Of a DNA stretch of 24,496 bases, positions 1 to 8,085 are shown in pieces. Position 1 is the first letter of the stretch. Each line of letters begins with the position of its first letter. A model generated the notes under the pieces. That model worked only from the letters and a program-made list of their open reading frames with translations. It was not told where the DNA came from and searched no databases. A program made the translations under genes and the position numbers. The stretch is from Colimorpha_A sp045591885 (lineage in GTDB: Bacteria; Bacillota; Clostridia; Oscillospirales; CAG-272), in NCBI GenBank assembly GCA_045591885.1, contig JAZNTT010000004.1, positions 1 through 24,496 on the forward strand. Reading direction: 5' to 3'.

Positions 1-147
1 ATATCAAAGGGCTATTCGGCGGTGTTCAAGGACGGCGGGAAGCTCGTTAAAAGCGTTGATGACATAAACGAGGGCGATGACGTTTCCTTCAAGCTTACAG
101 ACGGAAGCATAAATGCCAAGGTAGTTTCAAAAAAGAAAGCGGAATAG
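1..147 (+). CDS. xseA: Exonuclease VII large subunit, C-terminal end only
   Basis: Frame 1 is open from the window edge to TAG at 145-147 and gives 48 residues, beginning ISKGYSAVFKDGGKLVKS and ending KVVSKKKAE. The pattern of RGY/KGY, a short strand, 'G..v.s...l..Gd.v.f.l.dG.i.akV' is the usual C-terminal tail of XseA, the catalytic large subunit of exonuclease VII, a nuclease that degrades single-stranded DNA in both directions. The small-subunit gene xseB follows after two bases, which is the standard arrangement. The start and the catalytic domain lie outside the window. Confidence 0.85.
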   Translation: MSKGYSAVFKDGGKLVKSVDDINEGDDVSFKLTDGSINAKVVSKKKAE

Positions 148-149
148 AT

Positions 150-380
150 ATGGATAAAAAAGAAATTAAATTTGAAGAGGCGCTATCTCGCCTCGAGGAA
201 ATAGTAAGAGAGCTTGAAAACGGCACGGCGGAGCTCGATAAATCGCTTGAGATGTTTGAGGAGGGCGTTGCCCTCGTTAAGCTTTGCTCTTGTAAGCTCG
301 ACGAAGCGGAGAAGCGCATAAATATTCTCGTTAATAACGGAAACGGTGGCTACGATGAAAGACCTTTTACTGACAATTAA
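150..380 (+). CDS. xseB: Exonuclease VII small subunit
   Basis: A 76-residue acidic, helical protein (MDKKEIKFEEALSRLEEIVR...) of the length normal for XseB. The segments FEEALSRLEEIVRELENG, LDKSLEMFEEGVALVKLC and CKLDEAEKRI are the family hallmarks and predict a two-helix coiled hairpin. XseB binds the large subunit and completes exonuclease VII, which works in DNA repair in the cytoplasm. The ATG follows the xseA stop by two bases, and the 3' end overlaps the start of ispA by 26 bases, so translation is probably coupled. The ribosome site in front of it is weak, consistent with reinitiation from xseA. Confidence 0.93.
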   Translation: MDKKEIKFEEALSRLEEIVRELENGTAELDKSLEMFEEGVALVKLCSCKLDEAEKRINILVNNGNGGYDERPFTDN

Positions 381-1203
381 AGAAAATGCGGAGCTGATCG
401 GCTCGGCTATTGATGAATACCTTTCGGGAAGCATCGATGAAATTTCGGTGCTTACCGATTCGATGAAATACAGCGCATCCTCCGGCGGAAAGAGAATAAG
501 ACCTTTTCTTACCCTTGAGGTTGCAGAAATGCTCGGCGGAAAAAAGGAGGCGGCGCTTCCTTATGCCTGTGCTATTGAGATGATACACACCTATTCGCTT
601 ATCCACGACGACCTGCCTTGTATGGATAATGATGATATAAGACGCGGTAAGCCGACAAATCATATAGTTTTCGGGGAAGCAAACGCGCTTTTGGCAGGTG
701 ACGCACTTCTAACAAAGGCGTTTGAGGTCGCGGCAATGAACGAGCACGTATCAAGTAACAATAAGGTCGCGGCAACTATTCTTCTCGCTCAGAATTCCGG
801 CGCTGACGGAATGATCGGCGGTCAGGTGCTTGATCTTGCCGGCGAAAAAGAGCGTTTAAGCGAAAAGACGCATCTTATGATGAACCGCATGAAGACGGGT
901 TGTCTTATAAGAACCGCGGCGCTTCTCGGTTGCCTTTCTTCCGGATACGGAGAGGGAACTGACGAGTATGCCGACGTGAAAAAATACGCTGAAAATATCG
1001 GTCTTGCATTCCAGATCGAGGACGATATTCTCGATTATGGCACTGAAGATAATAAAACGACGTTCCTTTCCTTCATGACAGTTGACGAGGCAAAGGCAAA
1101 GATAAATGAGCTGACATGCGAGGCGATCTCGGTCATTTCAAAATACAAGGGCAGCGAAACGCTGACGCAGTTTGCGCGCTATCTCTCAAATAGAGAAGTA
1201 TAA
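355..1203 (+). CDS. ispA: Short-chain polyprenyl (farnesyl/geranyl) diphosphate synthase, IspA type
   Basis: This 282-residue enzyme should condense dimethylallyl or geranyl diphosphate with isopentenyl diphosphate. It has the substrate-binding GGKRIRP (residues 44-50), the first Asp-rich motif DDLPCMD (85-91) followed by RRGKPTNH, and the second Asp-rich motif DDILD (223-227). I chose ATG 355 because GGTGG at 345-349 sits five bases upstream; GTG at 346 is the alternative and adds three residues. Right after the second motif the chain reads YGTEDNKTTF. Relatives carry about 15 more residues there, including the LGK lysine, so this copy looks internally shortened while remaining in frame. The stop overlaps the tlyA ATG (TAATG). 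The dxs gene that often follows ispA is absent. Confidence 0.9.
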   Translation: MKDLLLTIKENAELIGSAIDEYLSGSIDEISVLTDSMKYSASSGGKRIRPFLTLEVAEMLGGKKEAALPYACAIEMIHTYSLIHDDLPCMDNDDIRRGKPTNHIVFGEANALLAGDALLTKAFEVAAMNEHVSSNNKVAATILLAQNSGADGMIGGQVLDLAGEKERLSEKTHLMMNRMKTGCLIRTAALLGCLSSGYGEGTDEYADVKKYAENIGLAFQIEDDILDYGTEDNKTTFLSFMTVDEAKAKINELTCEAISVISKYKGSETLTQFARYLSNREV

Positions 1204-1958
1204 TGCGCCTCGATCAGTTTTTGACCGAGAAAGGTCACTCCGAAACGCGCACGAAAGCGAAGAATCTTATCGAAAGCGGATCTGTGACCGTAAACGGTAA
1301 GCTCATATTAAAGCCCGCTTTTGACGTAAGCGAAGACGATGAAATATCATGCCGAACCGACCTTGTCTGTCCATACGTCAGCCGCGGAGGGCTTAAGCTC
1401 GAGGGCGCGCTCCGCGAGTTCGGTATCGATCCTACGGGCGCTGTCTGCCTTGATATAGGCGCATCATCAGGCGGCTTTACCGATTGCCTGCTCAAGCACG
1501 GAGCAAGTAAGGTATACGCGGTAGATTCGGGAAGCGGTCAGCTTCATAAATCGCTTCTTTCCGACAGCCGTGTTATCTCGCTCGAAAACGTAAACGCGCG
1601 TTACCTGAGCGAAAAGGAGATACCCGAAAAAGCGGATATAACGGTAATGGACGTCTCGTTCATTTCGCAAACGAAGCTCTATTCCGCGATTGTTACACTA
1701 ATGAAAGAAAAGGGAATATTCATTTCCCTTATCAAGCCGCAGTTCGAGGTCGGACGAAGCGGCGTCGGCAAGGGCGGTATCGTCCGTGACGAAAAGAAAC
1801 GCAAAGAAGCAGTTGACGAGGTTATTAACTGTGCCGCATCATTCGGACTTAAAAATATAAAGACCGTGCTTTCGCCTATCAAGGGCGGAGACGGCAATAC
1901 TGAATTTTTGGCGCATTTTGTTTTAGAAAAAGAAAGAAGGCAGGATAGTGAAGATTGA
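1203..1958 (+). CDS. tlyA: TlyA-family rRNA 2'-O-methyltransferase (S4 domain plus FtsJ-like methyltransferase)
   Basis: A 251-residue protein with an N-terminal S4 RNA-binding domain (MRLDQFLTEKG..., about residues 1-60) and a Rossmann-type methyltransferase domain with the SAM motif LDIGASSGG (83-91). The K-D-K-E catalytic tetrad expected for 2'-O-ribose methylation is visible: K65 in SRGGLKLEGAL, D150 in MDVSFIS, K178 in LIKPQFE and E234 in NTEFL. The TlyA family methylates 16S and/or 23S rRNA and in some species affects capreomycin sensitivity; older annotation calls it hemolysin. The ATG overlaps the ispA stop and the 3' end overlaps nadK by 11 bases, so it belongs to the same operon. 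Confidence 0.93.
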   Translation: MRLDQFLTEKGHSETRTKAKNLIESGSVTVNGKLILKPAFDVSEDDEISCRTDLVCPYVSRGGLKLEGALREFGIDPTGAVCLDIGASSGGFTDCLLKHGASKVYAVDSGSGQLHKSLLSDSRVISLENVNARYLSEKEIPEKADITVMDVSFISQTKLYSAIVTLMKEKGIFISLIKPQFEVGRSGVGKGGIVRDEKKRKEAVDEVINCAASFGLKNIKTVLSPIKGGDGNTEFLAHFVLEKERRQDSED

Positions 1959-2790
1959 AGTTGCATCAACGGTCTTAAAGGACGCGGGACTGAAATATAC
2001 CTCCGAATTGCTTTCGATCCTTATTGAACGCGGACACGAGGTGTGGCTCGACAGTGACGCGGATACGCCGATTGACGGCGTGAATAAAGGCGTTTCGTCC
2101 TGCCCCGATATGATAATTGTTCTCGGCGGTGACGGCTCGATCATGAGAGCCGCAAGACGAGGTGCAGTGATCGGTGTTCCGATACTCGGTATCGACCTTG
2201 GACGTGTCGGATATCTTGCAGAGCTTTCGCCTGACGACAAAGAGGGTCTTGAGGCTGTCCTGAACAGTGAATATTATATTGAGAAGCGTGCGCTTCTTGA
2301 GGTCTCGACCGTCAAAAACGGACTTGAATCGCAAGAAACGATGGTCGCGATAAACGACGTCGTTCTTTCGCACGGAACTGTCTCGCGTCTGCTTGAAACT
2401 GAGGTCTATTGCGACGGAAGCTCGCTCGGACGTTATCGCTCCGACGGATTTATCGTTGCCACCCCGACCGGATCAACTGCATATTCCCTCTCGGCTGGCG
2501 GCCCTGTGCTTTCTCCGAAGCTTAAAGGTATATGCTTAACGCCGATATGTCCGCACTCCCTTACAGCAAGACCGATAATAGTTCCTGAGGATTCTCATAT
2601 CGAAATCAAATATCTTTCACCCCAGCCGTCACCGTCGCATCTGACAGTTGACGGTAACGAGGCAGACATGCTCTACTGCGGTGACTCGGTAACTGTACGC
2701 CGTTCGAGTGTGAGCGCCGATTTTATTCGTTTGAATAAAAAGCGTAACGTCAGCTTTTACGATATTTTAAGAGAAAAAATGTCTGATTGA
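1948..2790 (+). CDS. nadK: NAD kinase
   Basis: A 280-residue ATP/polyphosphate-NAD kinase that makes NADP. The diagnostic GGDG motif is at 60-63 (IIVLGGDGSIMRAAR), the NE/D motif appears as INDVVLSHG, and the NAD-binding loop DGFIVATPTGSTAYSLSAGG follows, with SLTARPIIVPE in the C-terminal beta domain. The start is GTG 1948, supported by AAGG at 1937-1940 inside the tlyA 3' end; no better ATG precedes it. Its place between tlyA and argR is the conserved clostridial order. The NADPH it helps supply would be used by TrxB further along, but that link is only metabolic. Confidence 0.95.
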   Translation: MKIEVASTVLKDAGLKYTSELLSILIERGHEVWLDSDADTPIDGVNKGVSSCPDMIIVLGGDGSIMRAARRGAVIGVPILGIDLGRVGYLAELSPDDKEGLEAVLNSEYYIEKRALLEVSTVKNGLESQETMVAINDVVLSHGTVSRLLETEVYCDGSSLGRYRSDGFIVATPTGSTAYSLSAGGPVLSPKLKGICLTPICPHSLTARPIIVPEDSHIEIKYLSPQPSPSHLTVDGNEADMLYCGDSVTVRRSSVSADFIRLNKKRNVSFYDILREKMSD

Positions 2791-2800
2791 GGAAACGAAA

Positions 2801-3256
2801 ATGAAGTACAAAAGACATAATAAAATAATTGAGATCATAACCGAATACGATATCGAAACACAGGACGAGCTTATAAGCAAGCTTCGCGAGTCGGGCTTCG
2901 ACGTAACTCAGGCGACGGTATCTCGCGATATTCGTTCCCTCAAGCTCGTTAAAGTGTCGACACCCGATCACCGATATAAGTACGCGCTTTCGCCCCGTGA
3001 CGATATTCATATTTCAACAAAATACAGAAACATCATCAGAGAGACGATAATCAAGGTCGATTTCGCTAACAACTTCGTGGTTCTCAAGACCTACGCAGGT
3101 ATGGCTCAGGCGGCGGCTGCCGCAATCGACGGAATGGGCTGGTCGGAGCTTGTCGGAAGCATCGCGGGCGACGACACGATTTTCGTCATGATGCGCGACA
3201 ACACGGGCGCTATCGAATTTTCTGAAAAACTTAAACAGATAACGAGAGGAAACTGA
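2801..3256 (+). CDS. argR: Arginine repressor ArgR/AhrC
   Basis: A 151-residue protein of the standard ArgR length. The N-terminal winged helix-turn-helix contains TQATVSRDIRSLKLVKV (about residues 36-52), the DNA-reading part. The C-terminal hexamerisation and arginine-binding domain includes LVGSIAGDDTIFVMMR, where the paired aspartates bind arginine. ArgR represses arginine synthesis genes and often activates catabolic ones when arginine is plentiful. No arginine genes are in the window, so it acts in trans. A GAGGAAA ribosome site precedes ATG 2801, and the stop overlaps the recN start (TGATG). Confidence 0.95.
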   Translation: MKYKRHNKIIEIITEYDIETQDELISKLRESGFDVTQATVSRDIRSLKLVKVSTPDHRYKYALSPRDDIHISTKYRNIIRETIIKVDFANNFVVLKTYAGMAQAAAAAIDGMGWSELVGSIAGDDTIFVMMRDNTGAIEFSEKLKQITRGN

Positions 3257-4956
3257 TGTTATCATCACTTCACATTGAAAATATCGCCGTGATAAAGCAC
3301 GCCGATATTGATCTTGAAAGCGGCTTTCAGGTACTGACGGGTGAAACGGGCGCAGGTAAGAGTATTCTTATCGACTGTATAAATCTGCTTCTCGGCGCGC
3401 GTCCGAGTAAGGATCTGATCCGAAACGGTGAAACGAGAGCGACTGTATCGGGACTCTTTACCGATATCGACGCGCCGCTTTCGCGTTTGCCTTCTGAGCT
3501 TGATATAACGGCAGACGAGGACGGATGCATAATGCTTACGCGCACCTTTGACCTTGACGGCAAGGCGCAAACGAAGCTGAACGGCAGAACCATCCCCGCG
3601 TCGCTTCAAAGGGAAATAATGCCGTATTTCATCAATATTCACGGTCAGAATGACAACAGAATACTTATGTCGCTCTCGGCACAGCTTTCGTATCTTGACG
3701 GATATGCAGGCAACGGTGAGCTTCTGAATGAATATTCGGCAGTTTATGAGCAACTTGAAAATTGCCGAAAGAAGATGCTTTCACTCAAGCGCGACGAAAG
3801 AGAAAAGGCGCGTATGAGCGAGCTTCTTCGATATCAGGTAAACGAGATCGACGAAGCAAGGTTGAAGCTCGGCGAGGAAGAGGAGCTTGAAAAAAGACGC
3901 GAAAAGGTAAAGAACGCGGAAAAGGTATTAAAGCAATCGCGCCTTATAACCAAAGCGCTTTACCGCGGAGAAAAAGCGCTTCCGGCATACGAGCTTATAA
4001 AGAAATCGGTATCTGCTCTTGAAAGCATATCGGAATACGTGCCGAATGCGGAAGAGTATATAGAAAAGCTCAATAATATGACGTACGAGCTTGAAGAAAT
4101 AGGTCTTACCGTTTCGGATATCGCCGAAGCAGATTACGACGATCCTGAAGCTGAGCTTGACGAAATAGAAACGCGTCTCGATCTCATTTCAAAGCTTGAA
4201 AAGAAGTACGGCATCGGTATCGAGGAGATCCTTTCGTTCCGTGATAAAGCAGCAAATGAGCTTAAAGAGATCGAGCAGGCGGACGAGCTTCTTGACGAGC
4301 TTCGGATCGAATATTCACAGCACAAAAAGAAAGCGTCAGAGCTTGCTTCGCGCCTGACGGAGAACCGTCAAAGGGCGGCGATAACACTTGAAAAGAGCGT
4401 TGTAGACGAGCTATCGTATCTTGAAATGCCGAAGGTGCGCTTCAATGTAGAGATTAAGCCGTCGCTTGACGAAAACGGCAAAACGAAGCTGATAAAGCAG
4501 GGCGCTGACACGATAGAATTCCTTTTGTCGGCAAACCCGGGCGAGCCGCTTAAACCGCTATCGAAGATTGCGTCGGGCGGTGAGCTTTCAAGAATAATGC
4601 TCGCGCTCAAGAATATAAACTCTTACGGAAGCGAGGGCGAGACGCTGATATTCGACGAGATCGATACGGGCGTATCGGGTAAGACCTCGCAGAAGATCGG
4701 AATACGGCTTCGCGCACTATCCGAAAAGAATCAGGTAATATGCGTTACTCACTCGGCGCAGATAGCCGCAGAGGCACACGAGCATTATCTGATAAAGAAA
4801 CAGGAAATTGACGGCAGGGTAGAAACCTCCGTTACACCTCTTAACCGAGAGGGAAGAATAAACGAGCTTGCCCGTATAATGGGCGGCGTAAACATCACAG
4901 ACAAGCTTCTTCAGTCAGCGGCAGAAATGCTCGATACGGCAGGAAGCGAGGCATAA
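3256..4956 (+). CDS. recN: DNA repair protein RecN (SMC-like ATPase)
   Basis: A 566-residue RecN of normal length. The N-terminal ATPase half has the Walker A motif GETGAGKS (29-36); a long Glu/Lys-rich coiled coil spans roughly residues 160-400; the C-terminal half has the ABC signature SKIASGGELSRIMLALK (about 435-451) and Walker B LIFDEIDTGVSG (about 466-477), followed by CVTHSAQIAA. RecN acts at double-strand breaks, bridging DNA ends and supporting RecA loading. Translation is probably coupled to argR through a one-base overlap. In many clostridia spoIVB and spo0A come next, but here tyrS follows after 15 bases. Confidence 0.96.
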   Translation: MLSSLHIENIAVIKHADIDLESGFQVLTGETGAGKSILIDCINLLLGARPSKDLIRNGETRATVSGLFTDIDAPLSRLPSELDITADEDGCIMLTRTFDLDGKAQTKLNGRTIPASLQREIMPYFINIHGQNDNRILMSLSAQLSYLDGYAGNGELLNEYSAVYEQLENCRKKMLSLKRDEREKARMSELLRYQVNEIDEARLKLGEEEELEKRREKVKNAEKVLKQSRLITKALYRGEKALPAYELIKKSVSALESISEYVPNAEEYIEKLNNMTYELEEIGLTVSDIAEADYDDPEAELDEIETRLDLISKLEKKYGIGIEEILSFRDKAANELKEIEQADELLDELRIEYSQHKKKASELASRLTENRQRAAITLEKSVVDELSYLEMPKVRFNVEIKPSLDENGKTKLIKQGADTIEFLLSANPGEPLKPLSKIASGGELSRIMLALKNINSYGSEGETLIFDEIDTGVSGKTSQKIGIRLRALSEKNQVICVTHSAQIAAEAHEHYLIKKQEIDGRVETSVTPLNREGRINELARIMGGVNITDKLLQSAAEMLDTAGSEA

Positions 4957-4971
4957 GAAAGGAAAAAGAAA

Positions 4972-6198
4972 ATGACACTTTACGACGAACTGATCGCAAG
5001 AGGTCTTATCGCTCAGGTAACTAACGAGGATGAGATTAAAACTATGATTAACGAAGGCAAGGCGACCTTCTATATCGGCTTTGACTGTACTGCTGACAGC
5101 TTGACTGCAGGTCACTTTATGGCGCTTACACTTATGAAGCGTCTTCAGATGGCAGGCAATAAGCCGATCGCTCTTATCGGCGGCGGTACTACCATGATCG
5201 GTGATCCTTCAGGCAGAACCGATATGAGAAAGATGCTCACCAAAGAGGACATCGATCATAACGCAGAATGCTTCAAGCGTCAGATGGAGAGATTCATCGA
5301 CTTCTCAGAGGGCAAGGCGCAGATGATAAACAACGCTGACTGGCTTCTTAAGCTTAACTATGTTGAGCTTCTTCGCGAGGTCGGTGCGTGCTTCTCGGTA
5401 AATAATATGCTCAGAGCAAAGTGCTACGAGCAGAGAATGGAAAAGGGACTTTCCTTCCTCGAATTTAACTACATGATCATGCAGTCCTACGACTTCTACT
5501 ACCTCTTCAAGGAGTACGGCTGTAATATGCAGTTCGGCGGTGATGACCAGTGGTCGAATATGCTTGGCGGTACAGAGCTTATAAGAAGAAAGCTCGGCAA
5601 GGACGCACACGCTATGACGATAACGCTTCTCACCGACTCGCAGGGCAAGAAGATGGGTAAGACCGCAGGTAACGCAGTTTGGCTCGACGCTAAAAAGACC
5701 AGTCCCTACGACTTCTTCCAGTACTGGCGTAACGTAGCTGACTCCGACGTTCTCAAGTGCATCAGAATGCTCACCTTCCTTCCGATCGAAGAGATCAACG
5801 AAATGGATAAATGGGAGGGCGCACAGCTCAATAAGGCAAAGGAGATCCTCGGCTACGAGCTTACTAAGATGGTTCACGGCGAGGAGGAAGCAAATAAGGC
5901 ACTTGAAGCATCGAGAGCTGTATTTGCGAACGGCGGTGTTTCTGCCGATATGCCTACGACCGAGCTTACTGCCGACAATTTTGTTGACGGCTCAATTCTC
6001 GTTTCCGACCTTCTCGTGCTTGGAGGTCTTGCACCCTCAAAGGGCGAAGCAAAGCGTCTTATCCAGCAGGGCGGTATTCTCGTAAACGACGAAAAGGTTG
6101 TACAGTTCAACGCAAGCGTAGCACTTGATGCCTTCGGCGACGGACTTATCGTAAAGAAGGGCAAAAAGGTATTCCACCGCTTTACCGTTAAGAACTGA
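4972..6198 (+). CDS. tyrS: Tyrosyl-tRNA synthetase
   Basis: A 408-residue class I synthetase that charges tRNA-Tyr. The Rossmann catalytic domain includes FYIGFDCTADSLTAGHF, ALIGGGTTMIGDPSGRTDMR and the tyrosine pocket NYMIMQSYDFYYLF with QFGGDDQWSNMLGG. The KMSKS loop is KKMGKTAGNAVWLD and a C-terminal S4 RNA-binding domain follows (LLVLGGLAPSKGEAKRLIQQ). The HIGH signature reads T-A-G-H rather than the usual H-x-G-H, and the residue after FD is Cys instead of Pro, both in the ATP-binding region. An AAAGGAAAA ribosome site precedes the ATG. There is no room for a T-box leader, so any tyrosine control would be at an upstream promoter. Confidence 0.96.
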   Translation: MTLYDELIARGLIAQVTNEDEIKTMINEGKATFYIGFDCTADSLTAGHFMALTLMKRLQMAGNKPIALIGGGTTMIGDPSGRTDMRKMLTKEDIDHNAECFKRQMERFIDFSEGKAQMINNADWLLKLNYVELLREVGACFSVNNMLRAKCYEQRMEKGLSFLEFNYMIMQSYDFYYLFKEYGCNMQFGGDDQWSNMLGGTELIRRKLGKDAHAMTITLLTDSQGKKMGKTAGNAVWLDAKKTSPYDFFQYWRNVADSDVLKCIRMLTFLPIEEINEMDKWEGAQLNKAKEILGYELTKMVHGEEEANKALEASRAVFANGGVSADMPTTELTADNFVDGSILVSDLLVLGGLAPSKGEAKRLIQQGGILVNDEKVVQFNASVALDAFGDGLIVKKGKKVFHRFTVKN

Positions 6199-6220
6199 TA
6201 ACACATTACGGCATATTTCA

Positions 6221-6226
6221 TATAAT
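6221..6226 (+). promoter_or_regulatory. Possible internal -10 box ahead of murB
   Basis: TATAAT lies in the 55-base gap between tyrS and murB, about 27 bases before the murB ATG, with an AAAGGAG ribosome site between them. No good -35 hexamer is seen 16-18 bases upstream, so this is a weak or activator-dependent promoter at best. Confidence 0.3.
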
Positions 6227-6253
6227 ATGTAAAAAACGAAAGGAGCAGATAAT

Positions 6254-7189
6254 ATGCTCTCAAACTCAAGTATTCTTGAGCAATATCTTGAAGAAGCCGA
6301 GAGGGAAGACCGACTTACGTTCAGACGCGATTTTCCTCTCTCCTCGCTCTCGTCATTCCGCATAGGCGGTAACGCGTCTTACGTGATATATCCGTCGACG
6401 CCCGACGAGCTTGCGTCGCTTTCGGCTCTTTGCCACAGTATAAGTATTCCTAATATCGTTATCGGCAACGGCTCAAATCTTCTCTTTTCCGACAGCGGAT
6501 ACGAGGGTGCCGTTATCGTTACGACGCAGATAAAGGATATAAAGATCGACGGAAATACCGTTAAGGTCGGAAGCGGAGCTTCGCTTACGCATCTTGCTTC
6601 GGTAGTTGCCGAGGCATCTCTCACAGGCCTTGAATTTGCATACGGTATTCCCGGCACCGTCGGTGGCGCGGTCTATATGAACGCAGGCGCATACGGCGGC
6701 GAGATCAAGGACGTTTGCGTTTCGGTCAAGGTTTATGACGGCGGAAACGATGAGATATACGATATTAAAGCTGAGGATTGCGGATTCGGTTACCGTGAAA
6801 GTATTTTCCAGAACAGCGACAAGATCATTCTCGGAGCAAAGCTTGTTTTAAGAGAGGGTTTGAACTCCGAAATTACCGAGAAAATGAACTGCCTTATGCA
6901 GCAGCGCATTGACAAGCAGCCGCTTAACTATCCCTCGGCAGGCAGTACCTTTAAGCGTTACCCGGGATATTTTTCGGGCAAGCTTATTGAAGAAGCGGGT
7001 CTTAAGGGTTATACGATCGGCGGCGCGCAGGTGTCTGAAAAGCACGCGGGCTTTATTATCAACGTCGGTAACGCAACCGCGTCTGACGTTCTTGTGCTTA
7101 TCGGCCATATCCGCGAAGTAATTAAGGAAAACGTCGGAATTGAGCTTCAAACCGAAGTAAAATATATAGAAAATCCGGCAGATCAATAA
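6254..7189 (+). CDS. murB: UDP-N-acetylenolpyruvoylglucosamine reductase (MurB, type II)
   Basis: A 311-residue FAD enzyme that reduces UDP-GlcNAc-enolpyruvate to UDP-MurNAc with NADPH, the second committed step of peptidoglycan synthesis in the cytoplasm. Visible motifs are the FAD-binding IGNGSNLLFSD, GIPGTVGGAVYMNAGAYGG (about 131-149), GYRESIFQ, the catalytic-serine segment PSAGSTFKR (about residues 225-233) and the C-terminal ELQTEVKYI with the second catalytic acid. The start ATG 6254 has AAAGGAG eight to nine bases upstream. whiA begins one base after its stop codon, so the two are co-transcribed. rapZ and yvcK, which commonly sit between murB and whiA in Firmicutes, are missing. Confidence 0.96.
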   Translation: MLSNSSILEQYLEEAEREDRLTFRRDFPLSSLSSFRIGGNASYVIYPSTPDELASLSALCHSISIPNIVIGNGSNLLFSDSGYEGAVIVTTQIKDIKIDGNTVKVGSGASLTHLASVVAEASLTGLEFAYGIPGTVGGAVYMNAGAYGGEIKDVCVSVKVYDGGNDEIYDIKAEDCGFGYRESIFQNSDKIILGAKLVLREGLNSEITEKMNCLMQQRIDKQPLNYPSAGSTFKRYPGYFSGKLIEEAGLKGYTIGGAQVSEKHAGFIINVGNATASDVLVLIGHIREVIKENVGIELQTEVKYIENPADQ

Positions 7190-7190
7190 T

Positions 7191-8066
7191 ATGTACGAGT
7201 CATTTTCACAAGACGTAAAAAATGAAATAGCATCCTTACACATAAAGAATAAGTGCTGTAAAAAGGCTTATTTGCGCGGAATGATATTCGGCATGAACGC
7301 GCCCGACGAAGACGCGCTTTATCTTGAAAGCGAAAACCCGTCGGTCGTAATGCACTATGCGAAGCTAATTAAGGAAATAACGGGACGCCGCAAGGAAAGC
7401 GATATTTCCTTTACCGCGATAACAGACAGTGACCGCTTAAAAGAGCTTTGCGAGCTGCTTGAGATCTCGTCCGTCATTGACGCGCAAACAGAGATAAACG
7501 GCTGTGAGGAATGTGTAAAGGCATTTATTAAGGGGGCGTTTCTTACCTGCGGAACTGTTACCTATCCCGAGAACTCGTATCACATGGAGTTTCTCGTCCG
7601 CGGTAACGAAAGGGCGGAAATGCTCATGTCGCTTCTTGACGGAATAGGCACGAATCCGAAGCTGATCGAACGCAGAAGCGGATTTTTCGGTGTGTACTTC
7701 AAGGATAGCGAAAGCGTGCTTGATATGTTCGGAATTCTGGGAGCAAATAAGGCTACCTTCAAAATGCTCGACGTAAAAATGTATAAGGATTTCCGCAATA
7801 ACATAAACCGCCTCAATAACTGCGAAATGGCGAACATGGGAAAGACGGCGGCGGCTTTTGAAGCACAAATGCGGGCGATCGAAAAGATCGTTTCGGCAGG
7901 AAAGCTGGACGAGCTTCCAGACGAATTAAAGGTCACCCTTGACCTTCGCGCGGCATTCCCGAGCGCGACGTTAAAGGAGCTTGCGGAAATGCACACTCCG
8001 CCGATAACCAAATCGGGTGTGAACCACAGATTGCAAAAAATACAGCTTTTTGCAGATAAATTATAA
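7191..8066 (+). CDS. whiA: WhiA-family DNA-binding regulator
   Basis: A 291-residue WhiA homologue. The N-terminal part is the degenerate LAGLIDADG homing-endonuclease-like fold (KCCKKAYLRGMIFG..., FIKGAFLTCGTVTYPENSYHMEF), and the C-terminal part is the conserved helix-turn-helix with DLRAAFPSATLKELAEMHTP and ITKSGVNHRLQKI. WhiA is a sporulation regulator in Streptomyces and affects cell division and chromosome segregation in Bacillus; its role in clostridia is less clear. It is almost fused to murB (one-base gap), linking it to cell-envelope genes. Length and ends look intact. Confidence 0.93.
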   Translation: MYESFSQDVKNEIASLHIKNKCCKKAYLRGMIFGMNAPDEDALYLESENPSVVMHYAKLIKEITGRRKESDISFTAITDSDRLKELCELLEISSVIDAQTEINGCEECVKAFIKGAFLTCGTVTYPENSYHMEFLVRGNERAEMLMSLLDGIGTNPKLIERRSGFFGVYFKDSESVLDMFGILGANKATFKMLDVKMYKDFRNNINRLNNCEMANMGKTAAAFEAQMRAIEKIVSAGKLDELPDELKVTLDLRAAFPSATLKELAEMHTPPITKSGVNHRLQKIQLFADKL

Positions 8067-8085
8067 GGACAGTTTCATCGGCTGA

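Noticed and set aside
5305..5877. A 190-residue minus-strand open frame inside tyrS.
   Set aside because: It is a shadow frame of a clear synthetase gene with no ribosome site or motif.
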